Notes: a model not told the origin generated them from the sequence alone. 64,000 bases of DNA from Leucobacter sp042726155 (GCF_042726155.1 NZ_JBHXHV010000001.1:682001-746000); one strand, 5' to 3'. Positions 1-8,760 are shown, numbered from the stretch's first letter. A program made the numbers and translations.

Positions 1-1
1 G

Positions 2-1147
2 GCGATCGTGATTCAGGGCATGGAGCGCGACGAGATCACCGCGATGACCGAGGCCATGATCGCGAGCGGCGAGCGCATGGACTTCACGAAACTGGGCCGC
101 CCAGCGATCGACAAGCACTCGACTGGCGGTGTCGGCGACAAGATAACGCTGCCGCTCGTGCCACTCATGGCGTCGCTCGGGGTCGCCGTGCCACAGCTCT
201 CGGGGCGCGGGCTCGGGCACACGGGCGGCACGCTCGACAAACTCGAATCGATTCCGGGCTGGCGGGCATCGCTTTCAAACGACGAAATGATCGCGATGCT
301 CACGGACATCGGCGGGGTCATCTGCGCCGCCGGGTCGGGTCTCGCCCCCGCGGATCGCAAGATGTATGCCCTGCGCGACGTGACGGGCACGGTCGCTGCC
401 GTGCCACTCATTGCTTCGTCCATCATGAGCAAGAAGATCGCTGAGGGTGCCGGTGGCCTCGTACTCGACGTGAAATTCGGATCGGGCGCATTCTTGCCCG
501 CCGTCGCCGACGCGCGCGAGCTCGCCACCACAATGGTGCAGCTCGGGGCCGATTCCGGTCTACAGACGGTCGCCCTGCTCACCGACATGGACGCACCGCT
601 CGGTCGCGCGGTGGGAAACGCGAACGAGGTGCGCGAGTCGGTGGAGGTGCTCGCGGGTGGCGGGCCGCGCGACGTGGTGGAACTGACGCTGGCGCTGGCG
701 CGGGAGATGCTCGCGCTCGCGGGCAAGGCCGACGTCGATCCGGAACCGGCCCTCTCAGACGGCCGTGCGATGGATGCCTGGCGTCGTCTGATTGCCGCGC
801 AGGGCGGTGACCCAGACGCCTCGTTGCCGGAGGCAAACGAGCACGAGACGGTGCGCGCCGAGCGCGACGGCACCGTGCAGCGCGTCGACGCCCGCGCCGT
901 CGGCGTCGGCGCGTGGCGGCTCGGAGCGGGCCGCGCACGCCCCGGCGACCCGGTTGATCACGCCGCGGGCGTCGAGGTGCTCGTGCGACCGGGGGATCGC
1001 GTGCGCGCCGGTGATCCGCTCTTCATCGCCGCCTGCGACTCCGCCGGTCGGATGGCACGCGGCCTCGACTCATTGCGCTCCGCGGTCCAACTCGGGGACT
1101 CGGCGCCGCCAACCCGCCAGCTCATTGCGGGGAGGATCGCGGGGTGA
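2..1147 (+). CDS. deoA: Thymidine phosphorylase (5' end outside window)
   Basis: Phosphorolysis of thymidine or deoxyuridine to the base and deoxyribose-1-phosphate; cytosolic pyrimidine salvage. The frame is open from the first base, so the start lies upstream and about 50-60 N-terminal residues of the usual 430-440 are missing. The family signatures are present: KHSTGGVGDK near the visible N-terminus and SGRGLGHTGGTLDKLE about 30 residues later, which build the phosphate and nucleoside sites. The last 100 residues form the C-terminal pyrimidine-phosphorylase domain. The stop is TGA at 1145-1147. No obvious operon partner follows. Family assignment is firm; pyrimidine-nucleoside phosphorylase is the only close alternative. 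Confidence 0.95.
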   Translation, partial: AIVIQGMERDEITAMTEAMIASGERMDFTKLGRPAIDKHSTGGVGDKITLPLVPLMASLGVAVPQLSGRGLGHTGGTLDKLESIPGWRASLSNDEMIAMLTDIGGVICAAGSGLAPADRKMYALRDVTGTVAAVPLIASSIMSKKIAEGAGGLVLDVKFGSGAFLPAVADARELATTMVQLGADSGLQTVALLTDMDAPLGRAVGNANEVRESVEVLAGGGPRDVVELTLALAREMLALAGKADVDPEPALSDGRAMDAWRRLIAAQGGDPDASLPEANEHETVRAERDGTVQRVDARAVGVGAWRLGAGRARPGDPVDHAAGVEVLVRPGDRVRAGDPLFIAACDSAGRMARGLDSLRSAVQLGDSAPPTRQLIAGRIAG

Positions 1148-1173
1148 GACGGGCTTCACGCGCATACGCGTGA

Positions 1174-1311
1174 ATGGACATCGTCCAGCGCAGCTCCTTC
1201 ATGTCCGAGGCCCAGCAATGCCGTCGCTGCGGCAAGGTCGCTCACGAGCTGGATGAGTACGCACAAGCACTGCCCGCCTGGCGGGAGTTGTTGGGAAGCG
1301 GTTGGTCATAG
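1174..1311 (+). CDS. Possible 45-aa CxxC mini-protein
   Basis: A short frame starting 26 bases after deoA, with a second possible start at 1201 (36 aa). It carries a single CRRCG knuckle and a mixed-charge tail ending GSGWS. There is no clear Shine-Dalgarno sequence at 1174. It could be a small zinc-ribbon-like protein or chance. I cannot name it. Confidence 0.2.
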   Translation: MDIVQRSSFMSEAQQCRRCGKVAHELDEYAQALPAWRELLGSGWS

Positions 1312-1413
1312 GAGAACCATTTGATAGGCGACCTAGCTCGTTCCGTGTTCCGCGCACCGGCTCCACCTGAGCTTCGGGCTCGTTTTCGGTCACGGGATGT
1401 GACGAGACCGGCG

Positions 1414-1659
1414 CTACAGCGGGCGATTGAGGTGCGAAGCGTCTTCGGCCGACACTGCTTCCCCGTTCCCTCGTCGACCAAAGCGATGGTTGAACGGGAA
1501 GAAGGCATAACGCATGTCGGAGAAGAAATCCGCGAGTTCGTCTGTCACCGACTCAGCTTCTTCAACAGAGCCACACAAAGCGAGTATCCGACCTTCATCT
1601 TCACCGAGCGCCTGAACGATCCAAATGCCGCCGGATTCACTTCTCAGGTCTTTCCCCAT
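1414..1659 (-). CDS. Hypothetical 81-aa protein
   Basis: Unrecognised small soluble protein. The reading is protein-like: an N-terminal strand segment (GGIWIVQALGEDEGRILALC), an acidic helix (VEEAESVTDELADFFSDM), then a basic RFGRRGNGE tail. The ATG at 1659 has a purine-rich ribosome site (AAGGGGAG) about 6 bases upstream. The overlapping plus-strand frame 1321-1740 has arginine-rich composition and no ribosome site, so it is less likely. The gene is divergent from the remnant at 1694. No function is proposed. Confidence 0.4.
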   Translation of the reverse strand: MGKDLRSESGGIWIVQALGEDEGRILALCGSVEEAESVTDELADFFSDMRYAFFPFNHRFGRRGNGEAVSAEDASHLNRPL

Positions 1660-1693
1660 GGCTCTCCCCTTCTCCCTTGTTGGGCCGACGTGA

Positions 1694-2062
1694 GCGAGTC
1701 AGCAATTCAATTCGTACCACTCAGAGGTTTGGAAGCGTAAGTCTGGTGGAAAGTACCCCTACGGTGCAATCGGTGGGAAGCCGAGCATCTCCTGCAACAT
1801 GCCTGTCACCCATCTCTCGCTGAACACCACTGTTTACAAGAAGACCACCTGGGGTTGGTCGAAGGTCGCTGGCCCGTTCAAGAACCAGAACTGGGGTGCG
1901 CAGTCTCTCACGCAGAAGAGCGTGGAGTACAAGCGCACGAAAGCCAGTCCGTACAATTATTTCCGACTCGTCGCGAACGGTTCGGTGACCTACCCTGGGT
2001 TGAAGCCGATCGCTGGCGGCTCCTATTCAGATACTCAGAAGCCGGGGCTTCCCTGTAGCTGA
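1694..2062 (+). pseudogene. 3' remnant of a secreted-type protein
   Basis: The frame opens after an in-frame stop at 1691-1693 and has no ATG, GTG or TTG until 1799, yet residues before that ATG read as protein (KSGGKYPYGAIGGKPSISCN). This suggests an intact C-terminal domain that lost its N-terminus and signal peptide. It is rich in Tyr, Thr, Lys and Trp, with one Cys near the middle and one at the very end (GLPCS), as in small disulfide-bonded extracellular proteins. Base composition is lower in GC than its neighbours. If expressed, an 87-aa product from 1799 is possible. Family unknown. Confidence 0.45.
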
Positions 2063-2081
2063 GCATTTCACGCCGACACTC

Positions 2082-2121
2082 GGCTGTCAGCCCGTAGATT
2101 CACGGTTGCGGGCAGACAGCC
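2082..2121. terminator. Stem-loop after the remnant gene
   Basis: Inverted repeat GGCTGTCAGCCCG / CGGGCAGACAGCC (13 bp, one A-A mismatch) around a 14-base loop, 20 bases after the stop at 2062. A pyrimidine stretch (CTCTTCTT) follows. It is a likely intrinsic terminator, with only a weak U-tract. Confidence 0.4.
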
Positions 2122-2226
2122 CGCTCTTCTTGCCGGCTGAGTTCTGGGCCGGTGCTGAGCTGTTGAGCCTGCGCCTGAGTGTGTTCGTGCGGTGAGAACG
2201 TTATCGCCGTGAACGATCGCGTTTGG

Positions 2227-2239
2227 GTAAATCATTTAC
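2227..2239. promoter_or_regulatory. 13-bp palindromic operator before the 2.3-8.7 kb operon
   Basis: GTAAATCATTTAC is a perfect palindrome around the central C, 74 bases upstream of the first gene's start. Near-identical sites occur at 21048 and 21079 in front of the muropeptide operon. The RpiR/MurR-type regulator at 8809-9696 is the obvious candidate to bind all three. The sites are seen in sequence; the regulator pairing is inference. Confidence 0.55.
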
Positions 2240-2313
2240 ATCTGAGGTTCGAGTCTCGTATTCTATTTCCGTAGCGTCATCGGTGACGCTCCGCGAAATG
2301 GAGACTCACGACT

Positions 2314-3549
2314 GTGGACACCCTCGTTCGGCCGACACGCCTCCCGGCGCTCTTCGTTGCGTTCGCGGGCATGGGCATCACGGCCGCGGCGGTGCCAGCA
2401 ACGCTTCCGGCCTTCGCGCAGGCGCAGGGCGCGCCGCTGCAGCCCTACCTCGCCGCGGTGCCAGCGCTCTTTTTCGGGTTGCTCGTTGGAGTGCTGCTCA
2501 ACTCTGCGCTCGCCGGGCGAGTGTCGACGCACGCCCTCACCGCGGTCGGCGCGGCAGCGCAGGCCCTCGGATTCGGTGCGCTCGCCCTCGCTCCGAGCGC
2601 TGACTTCTTCATCGGTGCGGCTGGCGTCGTCGGGCTCGGGTTCGGCATCGTCGAGGCCGGTGGCAGCGTGCTGGCGCGCGAGCTCGCCGGGGAGCACACG
2701 GCGCGGCTCCTCTCGGCACTCACGGGTACAGTGGCCGTCGCCGCAGCGGTTGTTCCGCTCGCGATCGGCCTGACAGCGCTCGGCGCGCACCCCCGCGCCG
2801 TCTACGTGGCGGTAGCGGTGCTGCACGCCGCGCTTGCCGTGTGGTGGACACTCGATGCGGCGCGGCGCCGCGAACCGCGCGGGGGCAGGATCAGCGCGAG
2901 CGCAGAGCGGCCAATCGCCGCGCGACTGCTGGACCGACGGACGGCCGTGGCCCTCGCTCCGATTGCCGTGGCGCTGTTGCTCTATGTCGGCGTCGAGACC
3001 GTCTACGCGGGCTGGTCGGCGGCTATTCCGGTGCAGGTGCTTGCCGTGAACGCTGAGCAGGCGGCCATCGGCACGGCCGTATTCTGGGCCCTGCTCGCGA
3101 CCGGACGGTACTTCGCGGCGTACGTGCTCGGTCGCGGGGTCTCGAACCGGGTGTATCTGATGATCTCGGCAACGACCGCAGCCGCGGCACTGGCCGTGTC
3201 AGCGGCGACCATCGCGACGTCCCCGGCAATTTCAATCGCGGCCCTCGCCGTCGCCGTTGCTGCGCTCGGGCCGTGCTACTCGCTGATTCTGGGCATCGGG
3301 CTCGCCCGCGTGCCGGTCGCGAGCGCGCGACGAGCGACCGGGGTGCTTGTTGCGTGCGGCGCGCTCGGCGGGTCGCTGATCCCGGGCATCGCACTGCTTA
3401 TTTCTGACGACCCGACCGCGCCCATTGTGCTCGCGCTTACGGCGATCCTCACGATCACCGTGGGATTGCTCGTACTCGCGGGCGGGGGAGCGGCCCGCGC
3501 GCGCCACGTCACCGACGACGACCGCATTAACCAACCGAAGGGATCATGA
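2314..3549 (+). CDS. MFS transporter, first gene of unknown operon
   Basis: 411-aa major-facilitator protein with about 12 hydrophobic segments over its whole length and short charged loops; substrate unknown. The GTG start has GGAG 10 bases upstream. It is preceded by the 13-bp palindrome at 2227 and its stop overlaps the cupin start (ATGA). Six further genes follow with overlaps or near-contact, so the protein probably moves the substrate or product of that pathway. The second MFS in the same operon (4636) is only distantly similar, suggesting separate import and export or two compounds. Confidence 0.75.
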   Translation: MDTLVRPTRLPALFVAFAGMGITAAAVPATLPAFAQAQGAPLQPYLAAVPALFFGLLVGVLLNSALAGRVSTHALTAVGAAAQALGFGALALAPSADFFIGAAGVVGLGFGIVEAGGSVLARELAGEHTARLLSALTGTVAVAAAVVPLAIGLTALGAHPRAVYVAVAVLHAALAVWWTLDAARRREPRGGRISASAERPIAARLLDRRTAVALAPIAVALLLYVGVETVYAGWSAAIPVQVLAVNAEQAAIGTAVFWALLATGRYFAAYVLGRGVSNRVYLMISATTAAAALAVSAATIATSPAISIAALAVAVAALGPCYSLILGIGLARVPVASARRATGVLVACGALGGSLIPGIALLISDDPTAPIVLALTAILTITVGLLVLAGGGAARARHVTDDDRINQPKGS

Positions 3550-3899
3550 TGGCATCGCTGCACAACATTGACGAGGGTCTCACTGGCGCCGCACCCACGG
3601 CGCCGCCCGCCTGGGCGAACGTCCACCTCACCACTCTGAACGGGGGCACCGTGGTGCACTCGGGTGGGGGCGAACTCTCGGGCGGCTGGCACTCACAAGA
3701 CAGCGATGAGATGCTCATCGTGCTGTCGGGAGCCTGCACCGTGCACACCGACGATGGTCCGGTGCGGGCCGGCGCGGGTGAGGTGGTGTGCATCGCCGCC
3801 GGAGAAGCACATCGCATCGAGACTGCCGTGGGCACGAGACTGGTCGCCGTTGAGGCGGTCGACGCTCAGCGAACCTCGCTCAACCGGGACGCGGAGTGA
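3546..3899 (+). CDS. Small cupin-domain protein
   Basis: 117-aa single-domain cupin. The two conserved blocks are visible: GGWHSQDSDE around residues 47-55 (His49 and Glu55 as likely metal ligands) and AAGEAHRIE around 85-92 (His89). The beta-rich section between them has the usual turn GxVRAGAGEVV. Such cupins act as isomerases, dioxygenases or small-molecule sensors; the sequence does not decide which. It is translationally coupled on both sides (ATGA with the MFS, GTGA with the GT2-like gene). Confidence 0.75.
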   Translation: MMASLHNIDEGLTGAAPTAPPAWANVHLTTLNGGTVVHSGGGELSGGWHSQDSDEMLIVLSGACTVHTDDGPVRAGAGEVVCIAAGEAHRIETAVGTRLVAVEAVDAQRTSLNRDAE

Positions 3900-4636
3900 C
3901 GCACCCGCTCGCCCGCGTCGCAGCCCTGCTGCCGGTGTTCAATGACGCGCGGTATCTGCCTGGCTGGTTTGAGGCCGTCGGCCAGCACGTCGGAGCGTGC
4001 GTAGTGCTCGACGACGGCAGCACCGATGGCTCTGTTGAACTGCTCGAATCGAACCCGCTGGTGACGCGGCTCCTCCGCGTCGACCCGGCGACAAAGACGG
4101 GTTGGGACGAGCCGGCGAATCGCGAGCGTCTCGTTCGTGCGGGCCAGGAACTCGACGTCGACTGGTTCGTCGCGTTTGACGCCGACGAGCGGCCCGCCGC
4201 CGAGTTGTGGCGCGCGTGGCCCGAGCTGGTCGCTGCGGCTGATCGCGCCGGCGCAGTCGGCATCGATCAGCCGCTCCGCGAAATCTGGGACTCGGCGGAC
4301 ACGTACCGGAGCGACGGGGTGTGGGGCCAGAAACGAAAAATAGCAGCGTTCCGAAACCTGGGTGCGGAACACACCTTCGACCCCGCGCAGTGGCACGGCG
4401 AGTGGTTTCCGGCGCAGTACATCGGCTCGGATGCGTTTCTTCGCACGGATATCGAGCTGTACCACCTGAAGATGCTGCGCGCAGAGGATCGGCTTGCGCG
4501 GATGCGCCGGTACCAGGAGGTCGACCCCGGTCGCGCCTTCCAACCCATCGGCTATGAATACCTCACCGACGAACGCGGACTCGCACTCACTCCCGTGGAT
4601 CCCGAGCGAGGCTACACCGGAGTTCCGGTGTTCTGA
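3896..4636 (+). CDS. GT-A fold glycosyltransferase (family 2-like)
   Basis: 246-aa protein. The N-terminal Rossmann-like half has the family 2 nucleotide-binding motif LDDGSTDGS (residues 38-46) and a DxD-type metal site FDADERP (94-100). A GT2 enzyme would transfer a sugar from a nucleotide-sugar donor, but the C-terminal half is short and there is no membrane segment, so the acceptor is unknown. It could also be a nucleotidyl- or sugar-binding relative without transferase activity. The GTG start overlaps the cupin stop. Clustering with an aminotransferase and a HAD phosphatase would fit an amino-sugar-like small molecule; this is inference. Confidence 0.65.
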   Translation: MTHPLARVAALLPVFNDARYLPGWFEAVGQHVGACVVLDDGSTDGSVELLESNPLVTRLLRVDPATKTGWDEPANRERLVRAGQELDVDWFVAFDADERPAAELWRAWPELVAAADRAGAVGIDQPLREIWDSADTYRSDGVWGQKRKIAAFRNLGAEHTFDPAQWHGEWFPAQYIGSDAFLRTDIELYHLKMLRAEDRLARMRRYQEVDPGRAFQPIGYEYLTDERGLALTPVDPERGYTGVPVF

Positions 4637-5835
4637 TGACCGGTCTGCTGCGCTTCCGTGGGCGTCTGGTGGTCGTGTTCGCCGCGACGGCCCTCGCGCT
4701 TCCCCCAACGAGCGCGTTCGCCCTCGAAGCAGGCTGGCCACCCCAACTCGTCGGCGGCGCGCTCGCCGCGATGACCATCGCCGGGGTCGTGACGGCACCC
4801 GCGTGGGGCGCGCTCGACGACCGAGTCGGGGCGCGGGGGCTCGCAACCGCCGCGGTGGTTTCGGCAGCGGCCGCGATTGCGCTCTGCTGCGCAGCTCTCG
4901 CGGGATTCGAGCCGGGGGCCGTGATCCCCGCGCTCATTATCTTCGGCATCGGCAGTGGCGCACTCGACGCGATGGTCTCCGCGCGCATCCAGCGTCGCGG
5001 CCTGACGCACGCGCTGCCGCGACTGCGCGGCTACGGATCACTCGGGTGGGCTGTCGGGTTGGCGCTCGCGTCGCTGCTCGTGTGGGCGGGTCTCGGTGCC
5101 TGGGTGTTTGCGGCGGCAGCGCTCTGTTGCCTCGCACTCGCGCTCCTCGGGTATCGCGAGCCGGTCGTCGCCGTCGCGGTCGATGCGCCGACGGTGCATC
5201 GCGGTGCGCTTTCGCCACCGGTGCTCCTGCTGCTGCTCGTCGGGCTGCCGGTGCCCGTGGCAGCGTACGGCTATCTGCTGTACTCCAGCACCGCGCTCGA
5301 TGCGCTCGGCGGCATTGCCCCCGGAGTGCCGCTGCTCACACTGCTCTTGCTTGCCGTGATCGAAGTTCCCGTGTTCGCGCTCATCGCGCCACTGATCGCC
5401 GGCCGGCGCATCACCGTGCTCTACGCGGTGCTCCTGTTGCTCCTCGCAGCTTCTTGGCTCCCGTTCGTGATGCCCACGCCCGACTGGCTGCGCACTGTCG
5501 CCCTCCTGCCGTACACGCTCGCCGTCGTCGTGTGGAGCTCAACGCAACCTGCGATGGTGCGCTCGTTTGCCCCCAACCGCGCGGCCGGGCTCGCGCAAGC
5601 GACGGCCGCGTCGCTCACGAAGTGTGCGGCCGCCGTGGTGTCGGGCGTCGGCATCGGCGCGATCGATAGCGCCTTCGGCGGCCGCGCTGCGCCGCTCGCA
5701 CTGCTCGTGCTCGCGCTCGCGGGAATGCTGCTGCTGAGCCTCGCGATACGCCTCTTCCCTGATCTCCGGAGCGTCACCGTTCCGGCCGCTGTAACCCCAA
5801 TCGAAAGGACCCATCATGCCCACTGTGATCGATGA
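4636..5835 (+). CDS. Second MFS transporter of the operon
   Basis: 399-aa polytopic protein with about 12 hydrophobic segments. The family loop motif between segments 2 and 3 is present (GALDDRVGARG, near residue 56). Layout resembles nucleoside/sugar:proton symporter-type MFS proteins, but the substrate cannot be read from sequence. The ATG overlaps the last base of the preceding stop, and the gene's last 20 bases overlap the aminotransferase start, so translation is coupled. The final seven or so residues (THHAHCDR) are encoded inside that overlap and are probably dispensable. Confidence 0.72.
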   Translation: MTGLLRFRGRLVVVFAATALALPPTSAFALEAGWPPQLVGGALAAMTIAGVVTAPAWGALDDRVGARGLATAAVVSAAAAIALCCAALAGFEPGAVIPALIIFGIGSGALDAMVSARIQRRGLTHALPRLRGYGSLGWAVGLALASLLVWAGLGAWVFAAAALCCLALALLGYREPVVAVAVDAPTVHRGALSPPVLLLLLVGLPVPVAAYGYLLYSSTALDALGGIAPGVPLLTLLLLAVIEVPVFALIAPLIAGRRITVLYAVLLLLLAASWLPFVMPTPDWLRTVALLPYTLAVVVWSSTQPAMVRSFAPNRAAGLAQATAASLTKCAAAVVSGVGIGAIDSAFGGRAAPLALLVLALAGMLLLSLAIRLFPDLRSVTVPAAVTPIERTHHAHCDR

Positions 5836-7114
5836 ACTCCTCGAAACCGATGGCACCGCCCGCCTTCTGGCCGATCGTGACCGCGCCTTCGTCGCGCGCC
5901 CGACCGAGCGCATTCCCGTTGCCGTCGCCGGAGGTGAGGGGGCGACGCTGATCGACGCCGACGGTCGCCGCCTGCTCGACCTCACCTCTGGCTGGAACGT
6001 CGCTAACACCGGCTGGAACCATCCGAAGGTCACGGAAGCACTGCTCAAGCAGGCCGCGCAGATGCCGTTTTCGCCGCCGTGGTGCACGCACGACGGCCGC
6101 TCCCGGGTCGCAGAGCGACTGAGCGACATGCTCGGCGGAGGTTATCGCGCGCTCTGCGGGGCAACCGGAAGCGAGGCTGTCGAGGCGGCGTTGAAGGTGG
6201 CGAGGCGCGCGACGGGTCGCCAGGCAGTGGTGGGATTCACCGAGGCGTACCACGGCGGCACGCTCGGGTCGATGCACGCAGGAGGTGTGCCGCAGCTGCA
6301 GGGTGTTGACGTGCCCTCGACCGAGTTCCACCGTCACGCACCGATCCCGGATCGACTTCGTGCGAACGGCCGTGACTACGCGGAACTCGTGAGAGCCACG
6401 CTCCGCGAGCAGCCAGCACCGGCGGCGATCCTGCTTGAACCGATTTTCACGAACCCCGGCGTCATTGCCGGTGACCCCGAGTTCTATCGCGCCGTGCAGC
6501 AGACCGCGCGCGAGGTCGGCGCGCTCGTCATCATCGACGAGGTCGGAACCGGCTTCGGCCGCACGGGCCACGACTTCGGCTTCCAGCACTGGGACCTCGA
6601 CCCCGACATCGTGGTCGTCGCGAAGGCGCTCACCTCGGGGGCAGTGCCGATGGCGGGGGCGCTTATGCGCGACGAACTCTCGGCCGCCGTTTCGGGGCCG
6701 GGGTTCTCGTCGACGTTCGGCTGGGTGCCTCTCGCGTGCGCCGCGGCGCTCGCCTCGCTCGACGTCATGGAGTCAGAGCAATTGCCGGCGCGGGCAGCGC
6801 AGCTCGGCACCCTTGCGATCGACCGGCTGCGCCCGCTCATTGACGCCGTACCCGCCGTCGCCGACGTGCGCGGCTTCGGGCTCGAACTCGGCATTGAATT
6901 TACGGACGCGGCGGGCGACCCGTTCGCGCGACCGCCGATGGAAGAGTTGACCTCGCGGCTGCTGCGACGCGGCATCTTCGCGGAGCCGTCGGCCTACACG
7001 TCAACACTCCTGTTGATGCCGCCGCTCGTCATCGACGAAGACGTCTGGACCGGGGCGCTCGACGCGATCGCCGAAGAAATCGTTGACATGGATCGTGCGG
7101 GGGCCTGGGTATGA
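5816..7114 (+). CDS. Class III PLP aminotransferase
   Basis: 432-aa fold-type I aminotransferase of the omega-amino acid/acetylornithine/GSA group. Motifs: GATGSEAVEAALKVAR (cofactor phosphate region, 115-130), AYHGGTLGS (144-152), the pyridine-nitrogen Asp in IIDEVGTGFGRTG (Asp241) and the Schiff-base lysine in VVVAKALTSG (Lys270). It transfers an amino group between a primary amine or omega-amino acid and a keto acid; the substrate is unknown. The neighbouring beta-hydroxyacid dehydrogenase (start overlaps this stop) could make or use the partner aldehyde. It is not a close copy of the aminotransferase at 59533. Confidence 0.85.
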   Translation: MPTVIDELLETDGTARLLADRDRAFVARPTERIPVAVAGGEGATLIDADGRRLLDLTSGWNVANTGWNHPKVTEALLKQAAQMPFSPPWCTHDGRSRVAERLSDMLGGGYRALCGATGSEAVEAALKVARRATGRQAVVGFTEAYHGGTLGSMHAGGVPQLQGVDVPSTEFHRHAPIPDRLRANGRDYAELVRATLREQPAPAAILLEPIFTNPGVIAGDPEFYRAVQQTAREVGALVIIDEVGTGFGRTGHDFGFQHWDLDPDIVVVAKALTSGAVPMAGALMRDELSAAVSGPGFSSTFGWVPLACAAALASLDVMESEQLPARAAQLGTLAIDRLRPLIDAVPAVADVRGFGLELGIEFTDAAGDPFARPPMEELTSRLLRRGIFAEPSAYTSTLLLMPPLVIDEDVWTGALDAIAEEIVDMDRAGAWV

Positions 7115-7992
7115 GCGCCGGAACAATCGCAGTCATCGGTCTCGGCGCGATGGGTGGGCCCCTCGTCGCGCACCTGCGGGAACGCGGCGAGACGGTGCTC
7201 GTGTCAGACCTCGACGAATCACTGGTCGCCGCCGCGGTGGCGCTCGGCGCAGAAGAAGTGCAGCTCGCAGATGTGCGATCGCGGGCGGACTGGGCGCTTC
7301 TCTCGCTGCCCGGTCCCGTCGAAGCCGAGACCGTCGTTGAACAACTGCTGGCGTCAAGCGACGAGAAATCCCGGCTCGCGGGGATCGTCGACCTGACCTC
7401 GAGCGACCCGTCCGTGAGCCGAGACCTCGCTGGACGCGCGCTCGCCGCGGGAACGCGTTACGTGGACGCTGGCGTGCTCGGCAACCCGCCGCTCGCTCGC
7501 ACGGGGTCGTTGATTCTGCTGATCGGTGCGCAGGCCGAAGAGGTCGCGGAGCTTGACGCGCTGCTCGCGGCGATCTCTCGGTTGCAGTTTCCGCTCGGAG
7601 AACGCGGTGCGGGCCACGCGGCGAAGCTCGCGGCGAACGAGCTGTTCACGGCCCAGGTTGCGGCGATGGCCGAGGCGCTGACTGTGCTCGACGCGACGGG
7701 CGCTGACACCGCGGTGTTTCTGGAGGCGTTGAGCGCGACGGGGGGCCGAGGTGTCGGGTTGGCAGACATCGGCTCGACGATGGTGGGCGAGCCACCGGCC
7801 ACCGGTTTCGCGCTGCGACTCGCGGCGAAGGATGTGCGGCTGCTGCACTCCCTCGCGGGCGGCCTCGAGCGTGAGCTTCCCGTGCTCGCCGGTCTCGAGC
7901 AGCTCTTCAGGGAGGCCTCGGTTGATCGACCCGGCGACGACTACACCCGGGTGTACCAGCACCTGGCCGGTTCAGCGGCGGTCGGGAGTTGA
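7111..7992 (+). CDS. NAD(P)-dependent beta-hydroxyacid dehydrogenase
   Basis: 293-aa member of the 3-hydroxyisobutyrate/6-phosphogluconate dehydrogenase-like family. The Rossmann motif GLGAMG sits at residues 10-15. The substrate-domain lysine expected near 170 is present as GHAAKLAANEL (Lys172). The helical C-terminal domain is complete. Members interconvert hydroxy acids and semialdehydes, and some act as imine reductases. Overlap with the aminotransferase suggests consecutive steps: amine to aldehyde, then to hydroxy acid, or the reverse. Exact substrate unknown. Confidence 0.85.
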   Translation: MSAGTIAVIGLGAMGGPLVAHLRERGETVLVSDLDESLVAAAVALGAEEVQLADVRSRADWALLSLPGPVEAETVVEQLLASSDEKSRLAGIVDLTSSDPSVSRDLAGRALAAGTRYVDAGVLGNPPLARTGSLILLIGAQAEEVAELDALLAAISRLQFPLGERGAGHAAKLAANELFTAQVAAMAEALTVLDATGADTAVFLEALSATGGRGVGLADIGSTMVGEPPATGFALRLAAKDVRLLHSLAGGLERELPVLAGLEQLFREASVDRPGDDYTRVYQHLAGSAAVGS

Positions 7993-8693
7993 CCGAAACC
8001 CGGGCGACGGATCGTGCGCTGCCCGCCTTCGACGCGCTGATTCTCGACATGGACGGGGTCATCGTCGATACGCCGTCGCTGCACCGCCGGGTGTGGACAG
8101 AGTTCGTCGAGCGCGCGCCCTGGCCAGAGGTGCGCGCCCAGCGGTCGCGGTCGAGCGGCCGACGCGCCCAGGACGTGCTCACTGAACTCCTGGCGCATCG
8201 ACTCAGCTCGGGAGAGATCGATCGGGTCGTGGAGGAGCTGCACGGCGACTTTCTCCGGTTGCGAGGCGACCTCGATACGGTGTTTCCGGCGATGCGGGAG
8301 CTGATAGGCGCGAGCGACTTCCCGCTCGCGGTGGCTACGAGCGCGCCCCGCCACGTCGCTGAGGCGTTGCTGGGCGACCTCGTCGACCGCTTCGAGGTGG
8401 TCGTGACGAGCGAGGACTGTGCGGCCGGAAAGCCGAACCCCGAGGCGTACCGGCGGGCGCGCGAGGGGCTCGGTGTGGCCCCCGGCCGCGCACTCGTCGT
8501 TGAGGACACGGCGATCGGGGTGACCGCCGCCGTGGCTGCCGAGTGCGTGGCGTGGGCGATCGTCAGTGACGACGCAGCTGCCGCGGCCTGCTACGCGGCT
8601 GGCGCCGCAGTACTGTGCCGCGATGCGGCGACCGCCGCTGGGCTGGTGCGGTCCGAGTTCGAGGCGACCCGCAGTCTGCAGCGCGCGGGCTAG
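7989..8693 (+). CDS. HAD-superfamily phosphatase / phosphoglucomutase-like
   Basis: 234-aa haloacid-dehalogenase-like hydrolase. All four HAD motifs are visible: LDMDGVIVD (nucleophile Asp20, acid/base Asp22), ATSAP (motif II, near 117), AAGKPNPEAY (Lys, motif III) and VVEDTAIGVTAA (motif IV). The helical cap between motifs I and II resembles the beta-phosphoglucomutase subclass, acting on sugar phosphates. The start is TTG at 7989, overlapping the previous stop (TTGA). It is the last gene of the operon; a strong hairpin follows at 8710. Substrate unknown. Confidence 0.82.
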   Translation: MTETRATDRALPAFDALILDMDGVIVDTPSLHRRVWTEFVERAPWPEVRAQRSRSSGRRAQDVLTELLAHRLSSGEIDRVVEELHGDFLRLRGDLDTVFPAMRELIGASDFPLAVATSAPRHVAEALLGDLVDRFEVVVTSEDCAAGKPNPEAYRRAREGLGVAPGRALVVEDTAIGVTAAVAAECVAWAIVSDDAAAAACYAAGAAVLCRDAATAAGLVRSEFEATRSLQRAG

Positions 8694-8709
8694 CGCGAAC
8701 CGCGAACCG

Positions 8710-8755
8710 CGGCCCGATCCCAACCTCGTTCCAACGAGTGCTCGGGGTCGGGCCG
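8710..8755. terminator. Bidirectional terminator between convergent operons
   Basis: A 12-bp outer stem (CGGCCCGATCCC / GGGGTCGGGCCG, one G-U pair) encloses a second perfect hairpin CTCGTT-CC-AACGAG. It lies 17 bases after the HAD stop and about 50 bases before the 3' end of the regulator gene on the other strand. There is no U-tract. Confidence 0.6.
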
Positions 8756-8760
8756 TTACG

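Noticed and set aside
1321..1740. Plus-strand 139-codon frame
   Set aside because: It has no ribosome site and is Arg/Pro-rich at the start; the minus-strand frame 1414-1659 is more protein-like.
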